This document shows positions 8,606 through 15,990 of a stretch of 64,000 bases of DNA, piece after piece. Position 1 is the stretch's first letter. Every line of letters starts with the position of its first letter. The stretch is taken from assembly GCA_016873895.1 (NCBI GenBank), contig VGVV01000003.1, positions 124,001-188,000 on the forward strand, written 5' to 3'. The notes under the pieces are model-generated. The model searched no databases. It was not told the DNA's origin and worked only from the letters and a program-made list of their open reading frames with translations. The stretch comes from Ignavibacteria bacterium (lineage in GTDB: Bacteria > Bacteroidota > Ignavibacteria > Kapaibacteriales > Kapaibacteriaceae). Both the position numbers and the translations under genes were made by a program.

Positions 8606-9442
8606 ATGAAGCTATCAGCATTCATTCTTACAATCACCGTAGTACTCTCGCAGTCTTCTGCCCAGGACTTTAAACTACCCGTACTAAGTCCAACAGCTGT
8701 AGTTAGTCAGGATGTTTCTACATCAAAGATTGAGATTGCCTACAGTCGACCGTCCGCTAGGGGTAGGAAAATCTTTGGTGACGTTGTGCCATTTGGAACA
8801 GTCTGGAGAACAGGAGCTAATGCAGCTACGAAAGTAACTCTTGGTGAAGATGCAATGATTGGTGGTGTGTTAGTCAGGGCCGGAGCCTATTCACTGTATT
8901 CGATTCCGAATGCTCAAGAATGGGAGATCATTCTCAACAGAAACACAGGCAACTGGGGGGCAAACGGTTACGATACAAAGGATGATGTTGTCCGAACTAG
9001 GGTCGCATCACTATCATTACCAAACGCTGTTGAGACATTTACAATCTCAATAGGGAATATCACCTTTTCCTCTTGTAGCATAGATCTGGCATGGGAGAAC
9101 ACGATGATCTCTATACCAGTGACGTTTCCGAATCAGGAACGATTACTTACATCTATTGATAAGGCCATCAATAGTCCTACAATTCCATACCAGCCTGCAG
9201 CATCCTACTTGTTTGAGACAAATCAGCAGCTGGATAAGGCACTGGAGTATGCAACGAAAGCAGCAGAGAAGAATCCCAAGGCATACTGGATACAAATGCT
9301 TCGTGCACGAATAGCTGCAAAGCTGAATCAAGCGGACATAGCTCGGGATGCAGCCCGAAATACAATTGAGCTTGCCAAAGGAACATCGGGTGAAGCCGAG
9401 TATACAAAGTCTGCTACAGATCTTCTGCAGTCGATCAAGTAA
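8606..9442 (+). CDS. DUF2911 domain protein with C-terminal TPR-like repeats, secreted
   Basis: After a Sec signal peptide (MKLSAFILTITVVLSQSSAQ, cleavage near AQ-D) comes a DUF2911 domain of about 150 residues, with the family phrases SKIEIAYSRPSARGR, FGTVWRTGANAAT and RAGAYSLYSIP. The C-terminal 90 residues (LDKALEYATKAAEKNPKAYW, then ARIAAKLNQADIARDAA) look like one or two TPR helices pairs. DUF2911 proteins are common in Bacteroidota and have no established function. An ORF start at 8570 (GTG) is possible, but ATG 8606 gives a clean signal peptide. It is followed 15 bases later by a secreted PIG-L protein on the same strand. Both are inserted between dnaE2 and its usual partners. Confidence 0.85.
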   Translation: MKLSAFILTITVVLSQSSAQDFKLPVLSPTAVVSQDVSTSKIEIAYSRPSARGRKIFGDVVPFGTVWRTGANAATKVTLGEDAMIGGVLVRAGAYSLYSIPNAQEWEIILNRNTGNWGANGYDTKDDVVRTRVASLSLPNAVETFTISIGNITFSSCSIDLAWENTMISIPVTFPNQERLLTSIDKAINSPTIPYQPAASYLFETNQQLDKALEYATKAAEKNPKAYWIQMLRARIAAKLNQADIARDAARNTIELAKGTSGEAEYTKSATDLLQSIK

Positions 9443-9457
9443 TATCAGAAAGTGATC

Positions 9458-11935
9458 ATGACCACGTTGAAGTTTGTGCTCCTGCTGCTAGCAGGGGCAT
9501 TTGCAGTACATGCACAGCAAATACGGCCGCTACCATCTGCCCGAACGTATGGGGATCTACAAAAACTCAATTCACTTACCTCTGTTTTATACATTGGTGC
9601 CCATCCGGACGACGAAAATACACGGTTACTATCGTGGATTGCCACCGGACGTAACATCCGTACTGGTTACTTGTCCCTTACTCGTGGTGATGGAGGACAA
9701 AATATTATTGGAGCTGAGCAGGGGGCTGCACTTGGTCTGATTCGAACGCATGAGCTCCTTGCAGCGCGACGTTTAGATGGTGCAGAGCAGTACTTTACAC
9801 GAGCACTCGACTTTGGGTTTGCAAAGAATTCGCGTGAAACTCTAAAGCAATGGGATAGCGTAATACTGATTGCAGATGTCATTCGTGTGATACGTGAGTT
9901 TCGTCCGGATGTAGTCATTTGCCGATTCCCAAAAGATTCCATGGCTGGTCATGGTCAGCATAGCGCATCTGCCATTATTGCTGAGGAAGCCGTCAGATAC
10001 TGCTATGGCACGTCTAGTCTATCGGAAGAAAGCAAAGCGCGGATAGACTCGATACTGAAAGCAAATCCATCCATCACAGGCGAAGAACTCTGGAGACCCA
10101 AGCGAACCCTGTTTAATGCTTTCCGCTTCGGCAATCGCAGTACTATTAAACCAGGCACGTTTAAGCTCGACATTGGACAATACGATCCATTGATAGGCAT
10201 GGGGTACGGTGAATTAGCTGGAATCAGCAGAAGTATTCACAGAAGTCAAGGAGCCGGCACTCCAAGTACACCCGGGGTGCAGCCAGAGTTCTTCGAGACA
10301 TTGATAGGAGACTCTCCTACACAGTCATTGTTTGATGGAATTGATACAACGTGGACGAGAATCGGTGCTGCTGATATAGGCTCTGCTATCGACTCTGTAA
10401 TTCAGACCTTTGATATGAGAGCACCGCAAAAGTCACTTGATAAGCTACTAGATATCCGTGCTAAGATTCATCAGATAAATGATCCTTTCTGGAATCAACA
10501 AAAGGGTAGGGAAATCGATCGGGTGATCTTCTCGTGTATTGGCCTCACTGCAGATATCTCAGTTCCTGCTTCTGCATTGAGTGCAGGTGATACATCACGA
10601 GCAACATTGCGATTCATCACAAGAGCAAATCGCACGGTAACTGTGATGCCCATCACTATGCCGGGTGGAGCAATGATCGATGGGTTTGTCTCGACTGCAG
10701 ATTCACTTCATGTTGTTGAATCACGTGTCTCTGTCCCATTATCAGCCCCAATAACGCAGCCCTATTGGCTTACATTTCCTGCCGATCGTGCATTGTTCAG
10801 AGTTTCGTCTGAGTATCTGCTAGGTTCATCCGTATCTGCACCCTCGATAGAGATACCCGTAATCATGACGATCGGTTTTGAGACATTCGTCGTTATGCTG
10901 CCGTTAAGTCACAAGCGGCTCGATCCACTCAAGGGAGATGTAATTGAAGAGTTACGTATTGTTCCACCTGTTAGCATAGAGCCTATCAATACAGTTGTCT
11001 TTAGCAAACAGGGCATTGCACGTTGTGCTGTGAAGATTCGCGCGTTTGCAGAGGTAATGGCGGGATCCTTGGTAGTACATAGCGCCAGTCGTGAGTTGTA
11101 TCGCGTGAACTCTATCGCTATCAAGCCACAAACAGATACACTTCTTGTTGTCGATGTGCCTGTTAACGCTACATCTGATGTTACTATCGGCTTTGAAATA
11201 GGATCTCGTGCCTACAACAGTCGAGTTGTTGTGATAAGCTATGATCACATACCAACGTTGCAATATTTAGAGCCTGTCCGTATCCGTGTTATTGCTGAGC
11301 AAGTCATGGTATCGTCAAAGAAGGTAGCTTTTGTAATGGGCGCTGGTGAACATACGCTTGATGTGCTCAAAGGTATTGATGTACAGGTTGATGAAGGTGA
11401 TGACGATCTCTTACTTCGTACGCAGGATTTATTAGCCTATGATGCTGTAGTTGTTGGCATACGTGCCTTGAATGTTCGTCGAAATGTTAAATACCTAATG
11501 CCTTCACTGCTCCGGTACGCAGAACTGGGTGGTACGCTAATACTGCAATACAACACCTTACAGGAGCTCGCGACGACTGATTTTGCCCCCTATCCACTTT
11601 CAATATCTCGTAATAGGGTTACCGAAGAGGATGCACCAGTGACAATTCTTCGTAAAGATCATAGAGTCTTCAATAGTCCTAATTCGATTACTCAGCAAGA
11701 TTTTGATGGGTGGGTGCAAGAGAGATCAGTGTATAATCCCGGACCTTATGACAAGAAGTATGTTGAGCTTTTAGAGACTCATGATGAAGGTGATGGTCTG
11801 CAAAAAGGTAGCTTGTTGTATACACCGTATGGTAAGGGCCATTATGTCTATACTTCACTCGCTCTGTTTCGTCAGCTGCCTGCTGGGGTTGTAGGGGCGA
11901 TCAAGCTTATGGCTAATCTGATCAGTTTGAAGTGA
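9458..11935 (+). CDS. Secreted PIG-L family deacetylase, large multidomain
   Basis: An N-terminal signal peptide (TLKFVLLLLAGAFAVHAQ) precedes a PIG-L/LmbE domain with the zinc motif GAHPDDE, the LTRGDGGQN loop and the GHGQHSAS motif carrying the third histidine. PIG-L enzymes hydrolyse N-acetyl groups of amino sugars. The remaining roughly 500 residues contain beta-sandwich modules (residues about 370-610) and a C-terminal domain resembling ThuA/glutamine-amidotransferase-like folds (YDAVVVGIRALNVR, GGTLILQYNT). This architecture of about 825 residues recurs in Bacteroidota, with unknown substrate. GTG 9452 is an alternative start; ATG 9458 is preferred. Confidence 0.88.
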   Translation: MTTLKFVLLLLAGAFAVHAQQIRPLPSARTYGDLQKLNSLTSVLYIGAHPDDENTRLLSWIATGRNIRTGYLSLTRGDGGQNIIGAEQGAALGLIRTHELLAARRLDGAEQYFTRALDFGFAKNSRETLKQWDSVILIADVIRVIREFRPDVVICRFPKDSMAGHGQHSASAIIAEEAVRYCYGTSSLSEESKARIDSILKANPSITGEELWRPKRTLFNAFRFGNRSTIKPGTFKLDIGQYDPLIGMGYGELAGISRSIHRSQGAGTPSTPGVQPEFFETLIGDSPTQSLFDGIDTTWTRIGAADIGSAIDSVIQTFDMRAPQKSLDKLLDIRAKIHQINDPFWNQQKGREIDRVIFSCIGLTADISVPASALSAGDTSRATLRFITRANRTVTVMPITMPGGAMIDGFVSTADSLHVVESRVSVPLSAPITQPYWLTFPADRALFRVSSEYLLGSSVSAPSIEIPVIMTIGFETFVVMLPLSHKRLDPLKGDVIEELRIVPPVSIEPINTVVFSKQGIARCAVKIRAFAEVMAGSLVVHSASRELYRVNSIAIKPQTDTLLVVDVPVNATSDVTIGFEIGSRAYNSRVVVISYDHIPTLQYLEPVRIRVIAEQVMVSSKKVAFVMGAGEHTLDVLKGIDVQVDEGDDDLLLRTQDLLAYDAVVVGIRALNVRRNVKYLMPSLLRYAELGGTLILQYNTLQELATTDFAPYPLSISRNRVTEEDAPVTILRKDHRVFNSPNSITQQDFDGWVQERSVYNPGPYDKKYVELLETHDEGDGLQKGSLLYTPYGKGHYVYTSLALFRQLPAGVVGAIKLMANLISLK

Positions 11936-11966
11936 TTGTATACCTTCAGATCGTGATCCGTTGTGC

Positions 11967-12203
11967 TTAATCATACATGCGAGAGAGTACCCAGCCTTGA
12001 AGATTGCTCTTATATATCTCCATTACGCCAGAACTCGTCATCAGTACTATGTAGTTTCGAGTTTCATCTTCTGACCACCAGCGACCTCTGGTAGACCACA
12101 CATCGATAACACTCTCAACAGAGTATGTTCCACCACGCCAACAAATGATGCTAGGGGTGGATTGATGCTGAGCAACATCGATAGATTCTAAGATCAGCTT
12201 CAT
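11967..12203 (-). CDS. DUF6504-like small protein of the ImuB/DnaE2 locus
   Basis: A 78-residue protein with the pattern PSIICWRGGTYSVESVIDVWSTRGRWW, then YIVLMTSSGVMEIY and a final WVLSRMYD. The WRG-x-x-Y...W...GRWW...Y...Y...W.L.RVYD layout matches what I know of DUF6504, small proteins encoded beside imuB and dnaE2 in other phyla. No biochemical function is established. The ATG overlaps the imuB stop (ATGA), supporting translational coupling. Its 3' end converges with the PIG-L gene. Independent proximity to imuB/dnaE2 here supports a role in the translesion complex. Confidence 0.7.
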   Translation of the reverse strand: MKLILESIDVAQHQSTPSIICWRGGTYSVESVIDVWSTRGRWWSEDETRNYIVLMTSSGVMEIYKSNLQGWVLSRMYD

Positions 12204-13183
12204 CGAAAAGGGGCTCCTGAATCTACATCGCCATATGTGCTCGTGTTACTCCATGGTGAGATTTTAGCATATTCTTCAGGAATGACCGACCAAGGATTCA
12301 GAATTGTTACTCGCTTGATAATGTGAGAATAGCGAGGTAGCATATACGTGATTATATCTTCAAATGTTGTGTCTGTCGAGAACATTGACATCTGTTCTGA
12401 ATCTGGTACCCGCAGTGATGCAAGACGAAGCCTTACACCCCAGCAAACAACAGCTTTGGTCGTGAGCTTGCGTATAAGCGCATGCATGTGTACTACTAGT
12501 TGGTCTTTTCGGTTGCTACCACTACGTAGTATGCGATGTCTAGAATGTATAGTGTTGCCTGCTCTGTCTACTAGTGCAACATCTACTCTCCATGCATGCC
12601 GTTGAGCAAGTTCTATAATTGCACGATGAAGACATTGTTCTAGGGCTTCTATGAATTGTGCTGGCTCATCTACAGCATCATCAAAATGCTCCATCGTAAC
12701 AACTGATGGAGGTGGAACATACATTGGTAGAGCTTGATCGGAGCCCTCATGTAGGAAGTGAAAGAGTCTTCTGCCACGACTTCCATATTGAGCTTGCAGA
12801 TGAGCACTGGAAAGAGATTTTAGCCTGCCAATAGTGTCAAGACCGAACAATTTTAATCGGTCAATATCTCGTATACCTATGTCTAGTTCTGCAACATGTA
12901 GCAATGTGGATGAAGGCACATCATCTGCATTTTCATAGACGTCAAGACGTCCAGGCACTGCACTACATGAAAGCAATAGCGCATCATGCTTGAAATGTGT
13001 AATTGCTGCTCTAAGGTTATACTTCGATACCAGATGTCGAAGCCCATGAATATCATCAAGACCACAATACACTCTGCCGGGTATAGGGATACTTATCAGG
13101 GGGGTGCAAGCATGCACACCCTCAATGATTACATCAATGATATTCTCATTGTACAAACCGTATAATTGCATTGCCATAAGCAT
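12200..13183 (-). CDS. imuB: ImuB-like Y-family polymerase homologue, N-terminally shortened
   Basis: The recognisable part is the Y-family thumb/little-finger region: VAELDIGIRDIDRLKLFGLDTIGRLKSL, then LQAQYGSRGRRLFHFLHEGSDQALPMYVPPPSV, as in ImuB. ImuB is a non-catalytic DNA polymerase homologue that links DnaE2 to the beta clamp. Normal ImuB is about 450-550 residues, but here only about 327 are encoded. The N-terminal roughly 100-150 residues (fingers/palm start) are absent, and the upstream S24 gene ends only a few bases away, so the missing part is not in another frame. ATG 13183 is chosen because TATAATTG, near the TAnnTTTG consensus, ends four bases before it. A TTG at 13198 would fall inside the operator. 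Confidence 0.75.
   Translation of the reverse strand: MLMAMQLYGLYNENIIDVIIEGVHACTPLISIPIPGRVYCGLDDIHGLRHLVSKYNLRAAITHFKHDALLLSCSAVPGRLDVYENADDVPSSTLLHVAELDIGIRDIDRLKLFGLDTIGRLKSLSSAHLQAQYGSRGRRLFHFLHEGSDQALPMYVPPPSVVTMEHFDDAVDEPAQFIEALEQCLHRAIIELAQRHAWRVDVALVDRAGNTIHSRHRILRSGSNRKDQLVVHMHALIRKLTTKAVVCWGVRLRLASLRVPDSEQMSMFSTDTTFEDIITYMLPRYSHIIKRVTILNPWSVIPEEYAKISPWSNTSTYGDVDSGAPFR
13150..13164 (-). promoter_or_regulatory. Possible second operator inside the imuB start region
   Basis: TGTACAAACCGTATA matches the perfect dyad at 13192-13206 at 12 of 15 positions, and is spaced 42 bases (about four helical turns) from it. It lies inside the imuB coding sequence, about 20 bases after the chosen ATG. 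In-phase spacing could allow cooperative repressor binding. The position inside a gene means chance similarity is also possible. Confidence 0.3.
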
Positions 13184-13191
13184 AATGCAAT

Positions 13192-13206
13192 TATACAAAA
13201 TGTATA
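13192..13206 (-). promoter_or_regulatory. Perfect 6-3-6 dyad: putative S24-repressor operator of imuB
   Basis: TATACAAAATGTATA is a perfect dyad (TATACA, 3-base spacer, TGTATA). On the minus strand it runs directly into TATAATTG, a 7/8 match to the TAnnTTTG -7 element, four bases before the imuB ATG. Near-copies lie at the dnaE2 and S24-regulator promoters. This is the best candidate for the binding site of the S24 regulator encoded immediately upstream. Confidence 0.6.
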
Positions 13207-13210
13207 GATT

Positions 13211-13978
13211 TTATAGCTGCTTAATACAATTACGAACTACTCCTACAATCGTGAAATCCATATCTGATGTGATTGCTATGTCCTTGTATCTACGATTTTC
13301 AGCACGTAACACTGGGCGACCATCCACTACGAGATAGCGCTTTACAGTAAGCTCTCCGTAAACTTTTGCTATTACGACTTGCCCTGCTCGAGGCTGTATT
13401 GCACAGTCTACGATGAGCGTGTCTCCATCACTGATACCAGCATCTGTCATCGAATCACCGACAACTCTGATAAAATATGTGCTCTCGGGATGCTCTAGGA
13501 GCATGTCTGCAAGGTCGATTTCACGTTCAATTGTATCGTCTGAGGCAGTAGGCAAACCTGCGCTAACCCCAAGTGCTAGCATCGGTATGCGGCGCTTCGC
13601 TGAACCTTTTTCTCTGCGTGCTGGGGCGATTACTTCAGGTGAATGGTGTTTAAGTTCTTCTATGAGCTTCTGCATCGTTGTCAGATGATCCTGCAGACGT
13701 TCCATTACGGACCTCTTGCTATCTAGGGGAGTACTTTCGATTTCATGAGACGGTAACAGAGGAGAACCATATCCTGTTAGCAACCATCCAGACGATATCC
13801 CATAACGCTTTTCAAGCGTTGCGAGAATATTTTGAGGCACAGAGGTTCGGCCAGACTCCCAAGAATACACAGTTGGGACTTTTACATCCATGATTTTTGC
13901 ATATTCCTGCACGCTCATCTTTAGCATTGACTCACGGATCTGACGATGTCGTACCCCTAGTTGGACGCGCGTAGGCAT
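13211..13978 (-). CDS. XRE-type S24 peptidase repressor (LexA/CI/UmuD-like)
   Basis: A 255-residue regulator. The N-terminus is an XRE/CI-type helix-turn-helix (MSVQEYAKIMDVKVPTVYSWESGRTSVP, residues 21-48). The C-terminus is an S24 autopeptidase: probable self-cleavage site A140-G141 in LGVSAGLP, nucleophile S176 in VVGDSMTDAG, and general base K213 in GELTVKRYL. Such proteins lose DNA binding on RecA-stimulated self-cleavage. The DNA-binding domain is unlike the winged helix of LexA. ATG 13978 is chosen over a far upstream GTG because GAAGGAG lies 5-6 bases before it. Shared dyads at its own promoter, imuB and dnaE2 suggest it controls this cassette and itself. Acting also as a UmuD-like polymerase partner is conceivable but unproven. 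Confidence 0.9.
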   Translation of the reverse strand: MPTRVQLGVRHRQIRESMLKMSVQEYAKIMDVKVPTVYSWESGRTSVPQNILATLEKRYGISSGWLLTGYGSPLLPSHEIESTPLDSKRSVMERLQDHLTTMQKLIEELKHHSPEVIAPARREKGSAKRRIPMLALGVSAGLPTASDDTIEREIDLADMLLEHPESTYFIRVVGDSMTDAGISDGDTLIVDCAIQPRAGQVVIAKVYGELTVKRYLVVDGRPVLRAENRRYKDIAITSDMDFTIVGVVRNCIKQL

Positions 13979-14005
13979 AATTACTCCTTCAAATACTGTG
14001 GACAA

Positions 14006-14020
14006 TATACAATATGTCGA
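14006..14020. promoter_or_regulatory. Operator-like dyad between the S24 regulator and alkB
   Basis: TATACAATATGTCGA matches the imuB dyad at 12 of 15 positions, with the TATACA half intact. On the minus strand it places TATTGTATATTGT over the likely -7 region of the S24 gene, 28 bases before its ATG. On the plus strand it overlaps the alkB ATG (14014). It could therefore control both divergent genes. Confidence 0.45.
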
Positions 14021-14607
14021 TACTATTGACAATACCAGATGCGGAAATTTTATTGTTTGAGGGGATTCATTCACCACTTTTTGGCTCTACCTATTTTGAA
14101 GAACTCCATCAGGGCATATCATGGCACACCGAGTCAATTACCTTGTACGGTAAATCATACCTACAACCAAGGCTCATAGAGTTCTACGGTGAGCAGGGAA
14201 TCGAGTACAAATACTCTAAGAAGATCTATACAGCTGTACCTTGGACAGACCTACTGCTCAGATTACGTGATATTGCCAGCGAGGTTGCTCAAGCCCCATT
14301 CAACTGCATGCTAGCGAATCTCTATCGTAATGAACGCGATAGTATGGGGTTTCATGCTGATGACGAGCCGGAGCTCGGGGATAATCCGACTATAGTTTCG
14401 ATGAGCTTCGGCGCTACGAGGACCTTTGTACTCAAACATAGACATCGTCGTGAGATTCAAAACGTCCGTATACCGCTTACGTCCGAGAGCATCCTCGTTA
14501 TGAAGGGGGCGACACAGGCCAACTGGCTGCACGGAATAGGAAAAAAAAAGCGGACACTAGGTCCGCGAATAAATCTCACGTTTCGTCATGTGAAGCACTA
14601 TCAGTGA
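14014..14607 (+). CDS. alkB: AlkB-type alpha-ketoglutarate-dependent DNA dealkylase
   Basis: A 197-residue Fe(II)/2-oxoglutarate dioxygenase of the ALKBH2/3-like branch, which removes methyl groups from 1-methyladenine and 3-methylcytosine in DNA. The iron ligands are visible in MGFHADDE (H114, D116) and NWLHGIGK (H173). The 2-oxoglutarate-binding arginines are in GPRINLTFR (R185, R191). Family phrases NLYRNERDSMGFH and SMSFGATRTFVLKH are intact. It is divergent from the S24 regulator, with a dyad overlapping its start, which fits damage-inducible expression. The end overlaps the convergent nuoE by seven bases. Confidence 0.93.
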   Translation: MSILLTIPDAEILLFEGIHSPLFGSTYFEELHQGISWHTESITLYGKSYLQPRLIEFYGEQGIEYKYSKKIYTAVPWTDLLLRLRDIASEVAQAPFNCMLANLYRNERDSMGFHADDEPELGDNPTIVSMSFGATRTFVLKHRHRREIQNVRIPLTSESILVMKGATQANWLHGIGKKKRTLGPRINLTFRHVKHYQ

Positions 14608-15074
14608 CAGCCATCTAGTACGGCATCAAACGTCTGTTGCGTACAGTTCTCATAGAACGTCTCATTCACAGCAATCATTGGGGCCCCACCACATGCACCC
14701 ATACACTCGACTTCCTCAAGCGAGAACTTGCCGTCTTCAGTTGCCTGATTATGACCTATGCCCAAACGTTCTTTCGCATGCCTATACAGTGCTTCACCGC
14801 CTCGAAGCATGCAACTAACGTTTGTGCAGACCTGAACATGGTGCTTACCCATGGGCTTCTTGAAGTACATCGTATAGAACGAGGCTACACCAAGCACATG
14901 GGCATACGGTAGTTCCATGACGCGAGCTACCTCTTTCATAACATCCTCTGAAAGCCATCCCCATTTCTTCTGCGCCATCCACAGCACAGGCATAATGGCA
15001 GCCTTAGGTTCTGGATATTTTGCTTTGAGAGCTTCGACTGAGCTCAGCTCTTCTTGGGAGAATGTAGTACTCAT
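14601..15074 (-). CDS. nuoE: NADH-quinone oxidoreductase subunit E-like [2Fe-2S] protein
   Basis: A 157-residue thioredoxin-like ferredoxin. Cluster cysteines are at C83 and C88 (VQVCTNVSC) and C124 and C128 (VECMGACGG), the normal NuoE spacing. In complex I it carries cluster N1a next to the NuoF flavin. Here no nuoF or other nuo gene is adjacent: hpnD lies upstream and alkB is convergent. It is therefore a stand-alone copy that either serves a dispersed complex I or another NADH-linked enzyme. A full promoter, TTTG at 15109-15112 and TATTTTTG at 15080-15087 with 21 bases between, ends five bases before the ATG. Confidence 0.92.
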   Translation of the reverse strand: MSTTFSQEELSSVEALKAKYPEPKAAIMPVLWMAQKKWGWLSEDVMKEVARVMELPYAHVLGVASFYTMYFKKPMGKHHVQVCTNVSCMLRGGEALYRHAKERLGIGHNQATEDGKFSLEEVECMGACGGAPMIAVNETFYENCTQQTFDAVLDGCH

Positions 15075-15079
15075 GGTCG

Positions 15080-15112
15080 CAAAAATACAGATTATCTCAG
15101 GCGCTTGACAAA
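15080..15112 (-). promoter_or_regulatory. Bacteroidota-type promoter of nuoE (-33 TTTG, -7 TATTTTTG)
   Basis: On the minus strand TTTG (15109-15112) is followed after 21 bases by TATTTTTG (15080-15087), an exact TAnnTTTG match. The ATG of nuoE begins five bases later, so transcription should start at or next to the start codon. The -33 element lies inside the end of hpnD. Confidence 0.65.
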
Positions 15113-15982
15113 CAGTTTTGATCCAAGCCAGATTCGAATTGCGGTTATCACTTTATGGACAGTGTTAACCCTGATTTTATGCTTGTAGACGTGAAAGTCG
15201 TTCAGTTCAATCTTATCGAGTAATCTGTAATAGATAGCATCCATGATCTCAGCAGCAACCATGGTAAGCCGTTCGTCCGGACGCAACAGGGCGCGCGCCT
15301 GGTGATAAAACTCACGAGCACGTTTTGCCTGAAACTCCATCAGAGAGACAAATCTCTCATCGTAGACTTCATTTACGATATCCGACTCTGTTAGTTTGAA
15401 TCTTTCGAGATCTTCGGTTGGGATGTATATATAGCCACGATCTTTGTCTGTCTTGACATCACGAAGTATGTTGGTTAATTGTAAGGCATAACCCAAATTG
15501 ATCGCATACTGCTTCGTTTCTTCATATTTATATCCAAAAATCTCGATACTGATCAAACCAACAACAGATGCTACCGAGTAACAATACTCTTTCAAGTCCG
15601 TAAACGTGCTGTAACGGTGCTGCATCAGATCATGTTCGCAGCCATCAATGATTGCGAGAAAGTACTGCTTGGGTATAGAAAATCTGCGAACCACAACACC
15701 AAGCGCAGAGACGGTGTTCGTTGCATCAGCCATCGGATCATACATGGATTCGATTTGTGAACGCCACCACTGCAGACGCTGCCTCTTACGCATAATCACA
15801 TCTGGATCCAACGATGGATTCTCATCTACGATGTCATCGATACGGCGAGCAAATGCGTACACAGTTTTAATTGCATGCCGCTCTTCTTTGGGTAGGAAGC
15901 CAAATGAATAGTGGAACGATGTACTTCCTTGGGTGGAAAAGCTGAGCTCGTCCTCTGTCTCGGCAAATACGTGGTGCGGCAT
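15092..15982 (-). CDS. hpnD: Squalene/phytoene synthase family, presqualene diphosphate synthase HpnD
   Basis: A trans-isoprenyl diphosphate synthase joining two farnesyl diphosphates. Both Mg-binding aspartate motifs are present: RRIDDIVDE near the N-terminus and ILRDVKTDKDRGYIYIP in the middle. It is paired with the paralogue HpnC upstream. In the three-step hopanoid route HpnD makes presqualene diphosphate, HpnC hydroxysqualene and HpnE squalene. No HpnE or cyclase is in this window. ATG 15982 is preferred, since a start at 16030 would overlap hpnC. The HpnD/HpnC split by position (hpnC then hpnD) is the normal hopanoid gene order. Confidence 0.85.
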   Translation of the reverse strand: MPHHVFAETEDELSFSTQGSTSFHYSFGFLPKEERHAIKTVYAFARRIDDIVDENPSLDPDVIMRKRQRLQWWRSQIESMYDPMADATNTVSALGVVVRRFSIPKQYFLAIIDGCEHDLMQHRYSTFTDLKEYCYSVASVVGLISIEIFGYKYEETKQYAINLGYALQLTNILRDVKTDKDRGYIYIPTEDLERFKLTESDIVNEVYDERFVSLMEFQAKRAREFYHQARALLRPDERLTMVAAEIMDAIYYRLLDKIELNDFHVYKHKIRVNTVHKVITAIRIWLGSKLFVKRLR

Positions 15983-15990
15983 GGCGCAAG

